64,000 nt of DNA from Istiophorus platypterus (GCA_016859345.1 CM029111.1:9730714-9794713); one strand, 5' to 3'. Positions 51,747 to 63,945 are shown, counted from the first letter of the stretch. The notes: generated from the letters alone by a model not told the origin. Program-made: numbers and translations.

Positions 51747-54451
51747 AATGTTTCGGCAGTGTAACACAGCCATCTGCCCAAGAGAAAATATAACGTCTTT
51801 GTGAATAGGGTTTTCTGTGGAATCATGTGCATCTGTAGTTTCTGGTTCACGCTCTGCAGGACCGACACCCTCCACCTTCAAAACGATAACGTCACCTGAA
51901 CTGACTGACGGGCAGGCCTCTTTTAACTGCTGGTGGTCTGGAGAAAGCCACTTGGAAGACAAGCAACTGAAGCCTACACAGAGCAACATGAATGGGCCAT
52001 CTGTTCTAAGAGTAATGAGGCCTTGTATGGCTTTTTACTGGTATCAATGCTTGTGTGTGCTTTTATAAAATTATGCTCATTATTCACTATTTGTTGCTGA
52101 ACCGTGTTCCGCTTCAACTCACTCTCTGGTAATATAAGCTATTTTATAGAGTGCATCTATTATCTGTAATCTGATAAAGGTTTTGCAGCAGTGTATGGTT
52201 GCTTTGCTGTAGCCTCCTGTGTGTGCAGTAAAGCTGAGACTCAGACAAGTGAGTCATGTTGAAAGTGACAGCAGATATTTATCACTGCCACTGTTTATGG
52301 AGCAGCCTGCATGAACACTTTTTCTTTTTTTTCCTGTCAATCTGGAGGCCTAAGCGGAGAGTTAAGCACTAATAAGACAGCTTCAGTGTTCATCTTCGCA
52401 CACTCCCCTCCTCTCCTCTGTCAGATGAAGGAAGAGATCTGAGCACATCCCGGAGAGCCTCCCCAGTGATCACTGAGTGGAAATAAAGCCGATTTCTAAA
52501 ATAAGTAAGAACAACCACAACTGACTGGCTAGATGTGTTGTAGCGGTATATTTTGCCCCAAGAAATGTTTTAATGTGTGAATATCAAAAACAGTCACAGG
52601 TTTTGCATCATGTACAGTGTGGAGGCAATTGGGTTGCTGCTATATACTGGCAAGCAGCAGCTCTTCCAAATTAGGACTTGTTCCCGTATAGGCATGCCCT
52701 TTTTTTTCCCAACAGAGAGCACAATGAATAATTAAATAATAAATAGTGGAAGCGAGGAAAATGTCATCAGAGCCTCGACTTGATTTAGACATTTTTCCTG
52801 AAGTGAAAAAGGAGAAAAATATCTTCCAGTGTTCAGCTTGTACAATTTGTTCTTTTCAATGTTTAAACATCCTTCGCTAGCATTTCTCTTTATGTATATT
52901 TCCTCTGTGTGTGATTTAATTTGCAAGGGAAATTGATAAGAGATAGTGATATTTACCTATGCTAAGAGTGAGTGAACTTACATTGTTTTACATACTGTGT
53001 GTTGCATACTGCGTGAGTATCTTTACCAGGTTAATAAAATGCTGAAAAACATCCACTGCCAAATGAACTGAGTGGGAAGTTACTGACCCTGAAGGGTTTG
53101 AATTTCTATTTGCTTTTGGTCTCAGCCCGTGATCATGATATACCCATATCCCCCAGCTAGGTTGTGATTGTTGAGGCCGTCTTATAATGGTTTACTGTTT
53201 GCTTACAGTGTACTTTAAATTTCTCGCATCACCTTGTGATCTTTAACATGTGTTTTCTAAAAAGCAACCTGAGAGCGAACACAGGATGGTGCCGCTTCGC
53301 TGGACTCTCTGTCTCTGACGCCTTCATAAATTATGTCCTCAGGCTCAAGCTACCAGCATATTTCCACTCCACAAATGAATGGAATTCTCTATTATTTAGC
53401 TGCTAATATGGCTCCTTATGGCCCCTAAAGTCCTGGAAAGCTTGATGCTTTCCTGCACTCTAGGCCAGCTCTGATGGAAAAAGGGGCCAACTCTGGCCAC
53501 ACTGGTCATTTTATCTGTTCTCCTTGTTTCCTGCTAGTTACATTAGCTTCCCCCCTGGGTTTTCTTTTGGCACATTATAACAGATTTGGGTTAATAATTG
53601 ATGCTGCAATTTATGGACTCTAATGCCTGAGGTTCGATTGTAAGCCTCCACTTAAAAGGAAAGCATGCCTTTCATTCCCGCCTTTGCCTCAGAGTGCCAT
53701 AATTTATAACTTTGGTTTGATGGTGGGCAATTTATCGTCCAGTTTTTGTTTTTTTTTTGAAGGAAAGGGCCAGATCTATCATTTTTCATACAACAGTCAT
53801 TTTGATGTGATTATATTTGGGTTTCAGATTTCTCATTCACACATCAACGAAAAAAATGAAGAAAAAATATTGATCTATGCACCACAAACAGTAGATCTAT
53901 TTGTATTTGTGCAGCACTGAGCTCCTGGCTGTTCCTTGATTAAGAAATGTAGCCTGAAATTAATGTTCAATATGAACACCACTTTTGACATTACGTGAAA
54001 AGATCTATAGGACGTTAATCAATAGTATTACTTAGGTGATCATAGAGGGTGTGATCCATGTGCAGGCATTAGGCTTGGCTTTAATTAAAATTCTGTATAG
54101 AGGCTGTGAAGAATTGCATGACTCATAATGTTTGCCTGTGACGGCTTCTCCTTCTCTACACAGATGTAGGAGTGTGAATCATGTATTTAGGCTGAATTTT
54201 TCATCGTCAGCTTTCAACTAAATGTCTCAGCGTATTCTGTTAAATGCCTTTTTGAAAGGAAAAACATTTATATTTTTTGTCTGATTTGTCTACAAAGATT
54301 AATGGGATCAATGTTCTTGGGTAGGATTGTAAAGTCTAAAGACATTTGGAATTTTTTTTCTTGATTGAGCAACATGTTTTATGGTTATTAATATCCTTAA
54401 AGGGATGTCCCTTTTTTGCCACACTACCAACAGCTGTAGGGTTGGCAGTGT

Positions 54452-54556
54452 CTGTCAGTCAATCGGTCAGTCGGTCAGTCAGTCAGTCAGTCAGTCAGTC
54501 AGTCAGTCAGGCAATTAGTCAGTCAGTCAGTCAGTCAATCAGTCTGTCTGTCAGTC
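54452..54556. repeat. (GTCA)n tetranucleotide microsatellite
   Basis: An imperfect array of about 25 GTCA/CAGT units with a few GTCG, AATC and GTCT variants. It gives a Ser/Val/Gln-repeat reading frame that is not a gene. It directly precedes the repeat copy at 54575. Confidence 0.95.
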
Positions 54557-54574
54557 TACCACTTTGCTCCTAAC

Positions 54575-54998
54575 CTGAAATATCTCAGAATGATTTGAAT
54601 GGATTGTCAGGAAATTTTGTGAAAACACAAAATAAGACAACTAACTTCGGTGAGAATTCCTGACAACCATTAGATGGGTTGCCATGAAATTTTTTATCAT
54701 GCAATCATGTTACCTTTAGGATGAACTTGTAATAGCTTTGATCCCTTTTGACTTTTAACCTAGCACCATCATGCAGGCGAAATTCCAATTCATCCAATAA
54801 TATTGTGCTAGTTTAGTGCTGTTAGCTGATGTTGCCTGCTAATACACAGAATTTAAGATGGTTGACGTAAACTGAACATTAGCATGGTAGTATTGTCGTC
54901 GTGAGCTTGTTAGCAGGCTGATGTAAGCATTTGGCCCAAACAATGCTGCACCTTAGTCCAGCCTGTCACAGCCTCAAACATGGCTGCAGACTCTTGTT
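54575..54998 (+). repeat. Teleost interspersed repeat (core TGCCATGAAATTTTGT), long copy
   Basis: It runs from 'cctgaaatatctcagaatg' through 'gggttgccatgaaatttttt', 'cctagcaccatcatgcagg' and 'gtgagcttgttagcaggctgatg' to 'catggctgcagactcttg'. This is the same block order as the inverted copy at 30338-30880. Confidence 0.7.
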
Positions 54999-57820
54999 AC
55001 CACAGGTTTGGGCAATCAGTGGTAAACTGTGGTCACTCACCCATTCATGAATGTGCTCAGTGCTTGTCAAATGTGAACAAATTTGTTTTCTCAGTGCTTG
55101 TTGCACCTTGTCTAATCATATGCTTTTATGCAAATGGAGTTCAATCTGAAGGTCATCCAACAACTTTGTTCAGCAGCAACATTTCTGTAAAACATGCAGC
55201 CATGTGAGCAGACACAGTTGCGGGCTATGTTCAACCTAATGAAAGACTGAGCCCATATGGCGGACAATTTAAGAGCACCTTGGCACAGGAGGGTTTTTTT
55301 TTTTCCATGTTAAGCATGACAACTTCATTTGCTGACTCAGAATACAAAAAAATCTCAAAACAGCAATTAAAAAGAATCTGGTATGAGATTTTGCGTTTTT
55401 TTCTTTTTGCATTTTTCACAGACTGTAATTCTTTCCCATTTTCAAAGGAAATTAATAAAGGAGAGAAGAATCCATTCCCGACAGAGCAGAATATAAAGCA
55501 GGTGGAAGCGTTAAGAAATGCACCTGGTTTCAATCCCCTGAAAAGAAGGATTGCAACCATTTCCAGTTCCATTTTAATTTCCTGTTTATTTCACTCTCCG
55601 AAGCTTTGGGAACTCTGCAAGGATTTAAATGTCCTTCAGTCCCCATGTCTTTCTCCCATTTCCTTTGATTTATAGATTTGATTTTCAGCTTGAAAGCAAA
55701 AAGGGAGAAATTCCAAAAGGAGAAAAATAACACCATCATGACATGGAGGAGCTTAAAGCGAGCTGAAAGGTGGAGGAAATAGGAAGGATATAAACACCCA
55801 TTGCCAGCTCCACGGATGAAATATGAGGAATTGTCTGGAACCATGTAACAAAACGTGATATGTAGCAAATGAACTGGGCTTTATTCAATCCCCGAGCAAC
55901 CATAAGGAGTCCCATTCTGCTCTGTCTGTATTGTGCTGTGCCCTGTGTCGACAGGACTCAGTTTCACTTGACACTGTCGGGCACCCATTAAATGCTACAA
56001 TACACAATCGCCCCTCCATCCAAACTCTGTAAACACAGTGTGTTCCCTTTCACTCTCTTTAACTTTGAGCCCTGATTCCTCAGCAGGATTTGCCATTTGG
56101 GGAATATGCACCCTGGTTTGACCGCGACACTTTTCATCTACATAGTGCATCTGAAACAAGCCGTGATTTTTGTAACCCATTAAGTAGGTTTGCATGAATA
56201 TATCCATTTTTTTTTCACCTTGAAACCATATGCAAGAGATAAGCTGGGATGACTCCAGAAGGCGCCCAGTGTGCTGGGAGTGGAGCAGCCTTGGGGAAAA
56301 GGCGGCTTTTGTGACCCACAGTTCCAGCCACAGTGCTCCTCAGGGACCGCTGGGCCATGGGGATTCTAAAGGGAGACAGACCGAAGCTAAAAGACAGGGG
56401 CGATACCAGGGGACCGTGGAGGCACTGAGCTCACTGAATAGATAAACCCAGGGGATTACTGTCAGACTGCACGCTCCTCAGACTAGCACATGGTCGAAAT
56501 GGGGAGCGGTTTAACTTGAACCTCTTTTAATTGTGTACGGCCTCCAGCTAAAGGAGTCGATGAACAGTGTAGGAGGCAGCAGCCTAAGTGTCGATTCAAG
56601 TGAATGGCTTTTATTCGTGAAGATAGTGATTCATTGTTCAACCTTATGTGATAGCTATGTGCAGTAATTTGTAACAGAGTTAATCTACACCTAATGAGTG
56701 GAAGAGATGAATTCATGTGCATGATGAGTTGCACAGCGGCAAGCAGTCAGCCTAAGCAAATTCTTGTTCAAAATTTGTGTGCGTGTGTACCTTTTGCATA
56801 TGCTTTTCAAACTCTGGTAAGACTGCAAGGGCACTTATCTAAAATAAGTAGGCCTGCCCTCCACTGCAGTCCTTGCTAGCAGCTCCATATGGTAATGAGC
56901 TGTGTAAGATGAAGAAAATATGTTATTTGCAACACAAACAGCACTGCACTTAATTCGAGAAGCACAGGCATAATCCACACACACGGTAGCCACAAAAACA
57001 ACATTTTTCCTAAGTGTAAGAGTTCATCTGAAAAATGAATTAGCTCATTTGCGTTGCAGTAATGCGATGAGCATTTCAGAAGAATAAAACAGTTTGAAGT
57101 GAGGCTTGTGCAATGCAGATACTTCAGGCACTAACTCACTGTAGTTGGTGGTATGGGACCAGCTGCCAAAGCATAAACTGAGATGAATAACAAACTAGGA
57201 GGCATGCCTTCTAAAGTGAAAGGGATGATGAGGTTATGATGACCATCTGCACAACAGTGTGTGTGGTGTAGAGTGCATCTCCATGTTAGCATCTTCATTA
57301 ATGTGAAGGTTGTTTTAATCTGCCCAAATTGGTCCATTTAAACACACATATTGGCACTAGTGCCTCTTTTTGAGCTCAGAAAAGTCTCAGCTGATGGAGG
57401 AGGAGAGATGAGGCCTGTAGGTGTGGAGAATGGAAGTTTAGCTCTCCTTTGTGTCATATCACAAGTACAGAGCTACAATATATTTGGAACTACAGTCTGG
57501 ACTTTCCAAAATGCTTTCATTACTGGGCAATCTTTACCACGGGGGCAGGAATAAATTCAAAACAAGAACAAGCCATTGTTGAATAAAAATGGTAATTGTA
57601 GATCCAAACAGTTCAGCTGCACAAATTGTCTTGAGAAAATGCTGTGATTTTTATCACAATGCAGGTTTTAATTTAACTTTTTGCAGAATACTGCCTCTGG
57701 CTTGTTGTAAAAGAATTAACTATGAATACCAAGTTAAAATGATGATATTTAACTTTACTTAATTCATTCATTAATTCATTCACAGATATCAAGGAAATAA
57801 TCATTACTTACAGTTCAATC

Positions 57821-57900
57821 AAAGGAGTAGTTGAACATCTTGGGGAATGCTCTTATTTGCTCTCCCTCTGGAAGTTAGATGAGGGGATCATTGTTAAATG
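57821..57900 (+). repeat. Isolated terminal fragment of the 58016-58471 element family
   Basis: 'ggagtagttgaacatcttggggaatgctcttatttgct' plus 'gttagatgagggga' matches the terminal-repeat consensus of the neighbouring element. No partner end is visible. Confidence 0.5.
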
Positions 57901-58015
57901 TCAAAGCTTAACACTGAAAACTACATTAAAAATATTTTGTGTCCCTATCAACCCTGATACCATAGACCAAAAATTCCCCTCGAAAACAGGCTGAAATTTG
58001 AGGGTAGTTTTACTT

Positions 58016-58471
58016 TTAAAGTAATACTTCAGCATTTTGGTAACTTTGCTTACTCGCGTTCTTGCCAAGAGTTTTGATGTGAAGATTGATGACAATAAAC
58101 AAAGTATGCTGGAGTCTGCTGGTTTCCTTGCAACCTCTTAGTGACGAGAAGACACCAGGCGGTAACTGTGCCCAGCCAAGAAACAGTCAGGCACATAACT
58201 CCCTATAAAACCAGAACAAGTGTTTTTTACACTTTTGCTTTTGTGTGTATAACACATCATTTAAGCTTTTTGGGGGCACTGGTGGTCTGATTTTTAGCAA
58301 TCTCTTTCCACCAGTTTCCAGTCTTTATGCTAAGCTCAGCTAACCTGCTCCCGGCTGTAGTTTCCTATAGTTTGTACTGTGCAAACATGAGAGTAGTATT
58401 GATCCTCTCATCTAAGTCTCTGCAAGAAAGGGAATAAACATATTTCCCAGAATGTAAAACTATTACTTCAA
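58016..58471. mobile_element. Inverted-repeat MITE-like element, about 456 bp
   Basis: The left end TTAAAGTAATACTTCAGCATTTTGG and the inverse of the right end TTGAAGTAATAGTTTTACATTCTGGG match. The similarity continues about 80 bp inward (CTTGCCAAGAG against CTTGCAGAGA, and GATGTGAAGATTGAT against GATGAGAGGATCAAT). The middle holds 'ccagtttccagtctttatgctaagctcagctaacc', a block I recognise from a common teleost repeat. No coding capacity is seen and no clear target duplication. Confidence 0.65.
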
Positions 58472-58777
58472 CACAGGATTTCCAAATTTGCACAAAAGGA
58501 ATTATTTCACGTGCAGTCCCGGAATTATTCAGGGGCTGCTTGTTATTGATTTTTAAATCATCATGTTGTTGCATTTGTTGTATTTGTCCCTAACTTGCTT
58601 CTTGACAACTAGCATTGTATCCTGTTGTAAAATGTTACCAGCAAAATAATTATGTGCAATGGAAATTCAATTTGTTTATCATAGTAAATATTTTTTCTTT
58701 TGACAGATAAATAGTTAGGAAAGGTTGTCTGGCTATTTGCACCCTCCTCTCTATTGTCACAGAGGCATTTCACATCA

Positions 58778-58826
58778 CCCCCCCCCCCCCACACACACAC
58801 ACACCACACACACACACACACCCCCC
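58778..58826. repeat. C homopolymer and (CA)n tract
   Basis: A run of 13 C is followed by two CA runs and a second C run. Confidence 0.9.
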
Positions 58827-60427
58827 ATTGCGCATAAACAGACACAGAGAGGGGTTGTTAGTCATTTGCAAAGACCGTGGATAAAATCTCATCCATCACA
58901 ATGCACCATAAAGGCACTTCCAAATAAAATAAATCACAGAGGTCCAGAGCTGCTTAGAAAGTCAGCTAATTAGCAGACACAAGGCGAGAGGCTGTTGCCA
59001 TTACAATCAAATTTGTGGCTAAAGTCCTCCTGGCTAACTAACACAGCTGCACCCACTTATCACGTAAATCCAGTGAACCATGTGGTTAGCCATCAAAACA
59101 AAGACCCAGTCACCCACTAATAGGGCCTGTGGAAGATTCCAAGACTGTGTAGGTGGGAGGTCAGAGCCATTGTGTCTGTTACTGCCACATATAATCCCTC
59201 TGATCATTATCGGTAACAGGCTTGCTCCCAATCAGGAGAAGGGACTTGTCACGTCTCTAAGAAAGAGAAACAGCAGAAGCCACGGGTTAATATTCTTGTG
59301 GCTCCCCTTTTTCTCACACTTAACGTTTTGCTTGTTTCGAAGCCCACATCTGTCACATAACCCACAAGTGTCAGAGAAAGTCTGGGGTGAGAAAACTTCT
59401 TGTTGCCGAGCTACCTGCTGCAGTTATGTATTCCAGTGGACACCTGAAAATTATCTGTCTATCTTTCACATTTTGTACTGTGAATGGGCACTGAGCTCAC
59501 AGCAGCAGCTTTACAGAGACATAATTAGAAGAGAGCAGGTATGACAGATGGATTACAGTTATAATTGAGAGCGTGGAGAGTCTATCGTCCTAGCTGCAGT
59601 GTACCTGCTTTGTCTTTGGCATAAACAGCAGAAGAGGTAAGAGTTTGTCTTCTCTTACTGCGTGCCTGTAGAATTACAATACATTTTTTTCTCCCTCACG
59701 GCACACATTCTGTTTACAGTGATAAAGAAAACTGTAGATGGCCTTATTTTCTTATTCCAAAGCAGATGGTACAGTATGCAACATGGGCGCCTTGCAGCTC
59801 AGTGACCTTCATGTTGCTAACCTAACACTGTCTCTACATTGATCTAACATTAACACCTCACCCCTCAAAGATTATGCATGACTCCAAACAGGCTGGTGGC
59901 CTGTGTGCTTTCGAACAAATCACTTCGACATGCAATTACCTCCTGCTCCAGAGTTATTTCTTTCCTGTGGATACGACGGCCCTTTCATTCGAATCTGGGA
60001 ATTAAACAGGTTTCCAGGTTAATTAATGTGACAGACAGACCCCATTGTGCCTAGTGTCAGCCCAAAAGGAAACCTTATTGCCTCTTGTCCTGAAGGTTGA
60101 CTTTTTATTGTCCTTTGATTTGTCGTTCTTTTAAGGAGCACACAGTGCCAGCCCTGTAATTGACTTGAAGAAGACTGCATCGAGTAAACATGTTATTGAA
60201 CGTTTGAAACAAAAGCTCTGTTTTCTCACAGGAGCCCATAATTTATCTGGTGGGATGTATTGAAATGCACCGCACCCCTGGCATATGGAAGCTCGGGCTA
60301 TATTTGTTTGTTTGATCAGCTATGTGTTGAACATAAACCTCTTCCAGGATATATTCTCACTCCTCCTTGCTTGTTGCTTCTTACTTCATCCAATGATGAA
60401 ACTGAAATGGAATTTATCTGAGTGTTT

Positions 60428-60428
<1 letters not shown>

Positions 60429-60480
<52 letters not shown>

Positions 60481-60488
60481 CGCGTGCA
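60429..60488. repeat. (GT)n microsatellite with GC end
   Basis: About 25 GT units grade into GTGCGTGCGCGTGC, an alternating purine-pyrimidine tract. Confidence 0.95.
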
Positions 60489-61877
60489 TATGACTGTGTG
60501 TCTGTGTCTGTGAAAGTGAGGGAGGAGAGAGAGAGAAGATCCAAACCGAAGTGTAATCTCAGTCTAAATCACAAAGCCTCCCTTGGGAAAAGCCCCCTCT
60601 TCCTGGGGTTAGTCAGTGAATTAAATCACGGTGAGGGCCCCATTTTTCAAAAGTAACCTTTCCGTTGACAGTGTAAGTGGGAGTCAGGCTCTCACCGCAG
60701 AGTCCGTGCAGTGGAATTAGTGTTGTGCGTTGCGACACCGGTCTCTCAGGGTGTCATTTGTACTGGCTATTGCTGCATTTTTCCAGGTCTGCCTGCCTGT
60801 GTCAGTGTGCTCTTGGTGGAGGAGGCCATCTGCCTCCCAACCCTTCCACATCTCTCATTCCTCTCCTCATTCTCTTCCAAGCAGTTCCCACACAGTTTTC
60901 TTAAATGTATTTCTTGTGCATCTTACACATTATGAATTTTGGCCCCAGTGTACAGTATTTGCACCCAGGACCACGCTATAAACCATGGAGTTTGACATGC
61001 ACGATTTGTCTATTGAAAGATATTCATGCAATCAGTTAAGCGTATTGAGATAAACACACTACATGTCAGGATTAGGCTTGAATTAATCTCTATTCAATTT
61101 AATTAATTAGAAATTTGTCCACCCAAGCCTGTAATGTCAATAGGACATGTTTCAATGAAAGCTACATGGCGTTTTCTAATCTTTTAATTGAACAGAAATG
61201 AATGGAACGGACATGTTCATAAAATAGGATTCTATGCCTCCTAATCATTTTCTCGATATAGCCACTCTCAGAGGCTGTTTATTACTCAGTGATCAAGCAA
61301 CTTAACTGACTTATCCTATAATCCATTTACTCTTTCCTGTTTGACTTTTTCCCAGAGGGCTGCTGTAATTTTTCAGCCTCAGCAGCCCCATGGATGCTAT
61401 TGTTGGATGTATGGTGGCTTTTCTGGCAGTGGTCAATTTCTTAAGTCGCTCGAAAATGAAGGCTCACACATGAATTGTTTATCTCCAAAGTGCTCAGTGG
61501 CACCTTTTTTCCCTCCACACTTTAATCCAACAAATGAATACAGCAGTATTTAATAGAGCCTAACAATGTCTTTGTTTTTTTTTTATATGAGTTACTTTGA
61601 ATTACACACAGAACCCCCCCTCCCCTCCTTTTTTTTTTTCTCTAAAGTCATGGCACAACTTGCTGAGTGAGTCCCTGGCTAATGTGTCCCCAGGAAAGCA
61701 AAATTAACATAATCTGCTTGTTTGTAAAAGCACCATCTGTGCAGTTAAAGAGTTTGGTGATGATAATGTTTCGTTAAGAAGATGTGAGAGCTCCTTGCTC
61801 CTAAAGGTGTGAATTATTCTCACCGGTCGGTGCGCCAGCTCGCCCGCCCGCATTACGCGCGCGTCTGCGTTCGTCGG

Positions 61878-61904
61878 TGCGTGCGCGCGCGCGCGCGCGC
61901 GGGG
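61878..61904. repeat. Alternating (CG)n tract
   Basis: TGCGTGCGCG... alternating purine-pyrimidine DNA of about 26 bp is a strong candidate for Z-DNA formation near the grm7 promoter. Confidence 0.9.
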
Positions 61905-61964
61905 TGCACATGATGAATCAGGAGTGTCTTCTGAAGGAAGGGTTGCCTGGGAGACCAGCCTGGA

Positions 61965-62020
61965 CCCCCCCCCCCCCCACCACCACCACCACCACCACCA
62001 CCACGACCATCACCACCACC
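61965..62020. repeat. C homopolymer and (CCA)n triplet tract
   Basis: A run of 13 C leads into about 15 CCA/CAC triplets with single GAC and CAT interruptions. Confidence 0.9.
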
Positions 62021-62210
62021 CTCACTCCCTCCACCTTCTTTAGAGGTGCATCAGTAATGAATCCAAAATTACTTCAGGAAAAAGGCACTGTTTAGTCGGT
62101 GGGTGAAGCCCCTTTATACCAGCAGCTCTGCTTTCATAATGCCACAGATCTCCTTTTCATGCCTGCCACACTCAGCATCAAAAGAAAAGAGTGGGGGGGG
62201 CACTCTCAGA

Positions 62211-62215
<5 letters not shown>

Positions 62216-62247
<32 letters not shown>

Positions 62248-62257
62248 GGGGGGGGGG
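62216..62257. repeat. (GT)n followed by a G13 run
   Basis: About 14 GT units end in 13 consecutive G. A run of 8 G lies just upstream at 62193-62200, so G-quadruplex formation is possible. Confidence 0.9.
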
Positions 62258-63441
62258 TGTTGTTTGTTTTGTTTTTTTGGAGGGAGGGGGAAGTTGCGAG
62301 CCGAGGAGATCATGAACGCCGAGGTGCACCGCTCTTAGAGCCACTCGGGGGAACAATCGTCTTCACCATTCGAGCCAGCGAGCGCGTCGGTTTGCGCCCT
62401 GTCCGCCTTCCCCGTTGAACCGATGTCTGAGGACACCGGGAGCCAACTTCCTGAAAAACCCCGCCGTCAAGTGATGCTACTTTTTCTTTTTTTCTTTTCC
62501 TTTTTTTTTCCCAGCCGGCTGAATGACGCCTGACTAGGAAAAAGGGGGCTGAAAACTCGGCGCACACAGTGAATCCCTCGCTGTGACTCATTCATTTTGT
62601 ATAAATGCGACTGGTTGCGGAGACGGAGAGCGAGAGCGAGAGAGAGAGAGAGAGGAGAGAGACTGCTGGCTTTAATTAGACGGATTTTTCTTGGTCCTCT
62701 GCTCGCGTGGAAGATTTTCCTCCTCCTTCCTCCTCTTCGTTCTCTCTGTCTTTTCTTTTCTTCGTTCTTTCCTTCTTTCTCTCTCTCTCTTTTTTTTTTT
62801 TTTTAATTTCATTTCCAGGAGGCTGAGGAGATGATCTGCACCCCTGGGAGACGGAACACCACGGCCGACGGAGCCATCCCTGCGCTCCCCCGGAGTTGGT
62901 CTGAGCGGGGAGAATGTCTCCGACTTCTGCCGGTCCTAACCTTTAAGTATCGCTTTTGAGAGGTAATGTCTGAAAATAATCGGGCTGTGCGGAGAAATGT
63001 CAGTCACCGAGCAGCGGCTTCGCCGTGTTTCCGTCCGCGCTTCGGATTTAGCGTAAGTGGACTAAATTAGGCCAGCTCATCTGCGGCGGGCGCATGTGTT
63101 CTTTTACCGGTGTTGGGTGTTTTTTTTTCTCCCCCCCCCCGACTAATGGATGTAGCCTTTCCTTTTCCGAGGGGACTGATTTACTGTTAGGGGGCTTCAC
63201 TATTCAACAAGCTGCCACCGCTCACTCCCGGCAGCAAAGCGATGGGCGCAGTTCGTCCGAGCCATCCACGACGTCTCGCTTCTTCAGCCCAGCTTGTTGA
63301 ATCTCCTCCCTGGTGACAGGAATGGGCCCCCGTTGACAAACTTCCCCTGCCTCCCTGGTTCTATCGTCGGCGGACTGCAGACCCCCCCACCCCATCCTCC
63401 CCATCCTCCCTCACCCCATCCTCCCTCAAAAGTTGCCCATC

Positions 63442-63945
63442 ATGGCTCGTCCCGGAGCGCGCGTGAAGCTGGGCTCCATATGGAGGGCGTTTTGGCTCCT
63501 GAGGACTCTGGTAGATTTCGCGCTGCCTCAGGAGACTTACGCGCCCCACTCGATCCGGACCGAGGGCCACCTGACCCTCGGCGGACTCTTCCCGGTGCAC
63601 GCCAGGGGGGCCGACGGCGCGCCGTGCGGGGACCTCAAGAAGGAGAACGGCATCCAGAGGCTCGAGGCCATGATGTACGCCTTGGACCAGATAAACCAGG
63701 ACGAGCAGCTCTTACCTAACATCACCCTGGGCGCCCGGGTGCTGGACACTTGTTCGAGGGATACCTACGCTCTGGAGCAATCTTTAACTTTCGTCCAGGC
63801 CCTGATCACGAAGGACACCTCCGACGTGAGGTGCACGAACGGGGAGCCGCCGGTGTTTGTCAAGCCCGAAAAAGTGGTGGGAGTCGTCGGAGCCTCGGCG
63901 AGTTCGGTGTCGATTATGGTTGCAAACATCCTGCGCCTCTTTCAG
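63442..63945 (+). CDS. grm7: Metabotropic glutamate receptor 7, first coding exon (168 codons; gene continues past the window)
   Basis: This is a presynaptic class C GPCR that binds glutamate and inhibits adenylyl cyclase through Gi/o. The exon encodes the signal region and the start of the Venus-flytrap ligand-binding domain. Group III receptor signatures are clear: YAPHSIR, LGGLFPVHA, LDTCSRDTYALEQSL and ASSVSIMVANILRLFQ. Subtype 7 is indicated by TSDVRCTNGEPPVFVKPEKVVGV and by Asn69 in KKENGIQR, where mGlu4 and mGlu8 carry Lys and mGlu7 carries Asn. Arg73 and Ser155 are in place as ligand-site residues, and N93 (NIT) is a glycosylation site. The start ATG has A at -3 and G at +4. The exon ends after CTCTTTCAG in phase 0, where the next exon should begin IPQISYAS; the donor is GCAAGT rather than GTAAGT. 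The signal peptide (about 1-30) is weak, with Arg15 and Arg21 inside it. Confidence 0.9.

Larger units (their letters stand above)
36561..61799. other. 25-kb gene desert upstream of grm7
   Basis: No coding gene is supported. The longest reading frames (for example 47120-47482, 48380-48787 and 59080-59544) have no recognisable family, no splice context and no repeated domain. The stretch has several microsatellites, decayed teleost repeats, two minus-oriented CTCF-like motifs (38163 and 41160) and long unique AT-rich blocks that could include distal enhancers of grm7 or the amigo3 promoter (about 36.6-37.6 kb). Non-coding RNA genes cannot be excluded by eye. Confidence 0.55.
61800..63441 (+). 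promoter_or_regulatory. GC-rich 5' region (promoter and 5' UTR) of grm7
   Basis: The composition turns abruptly GC- and CpG-rich from about 61.83 kb to the first coding exon. The region holds unusual tracts: alternating CG (61878-61904), C-run plus CCA triplets (61965-62020), GT run plus 13 G (62216-62257), GA purine run (62620-62662) and a CT/T pyrimidine run (62730-62806). Several upstream ATGs occur. One opens a 35-codon frame at 62966-63070. The transcription start and any 5' UTR intron cannot be fixed from sequence alone; GAG|GTAATG at 62963 is a possible donor. Confidence 0.55.

Noticed and set aside
54346..54573. Ser/Val/Gln-repeat reading frame
   Set aside because: It is the translation of a GTCA microsatellite, not a gene.
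59080..59544. 154-codon plus-strand frame in the grm7 upstream desert
   Set aside because: Composition is not protein-like, with no domain or splice structure; not supported as a gene.
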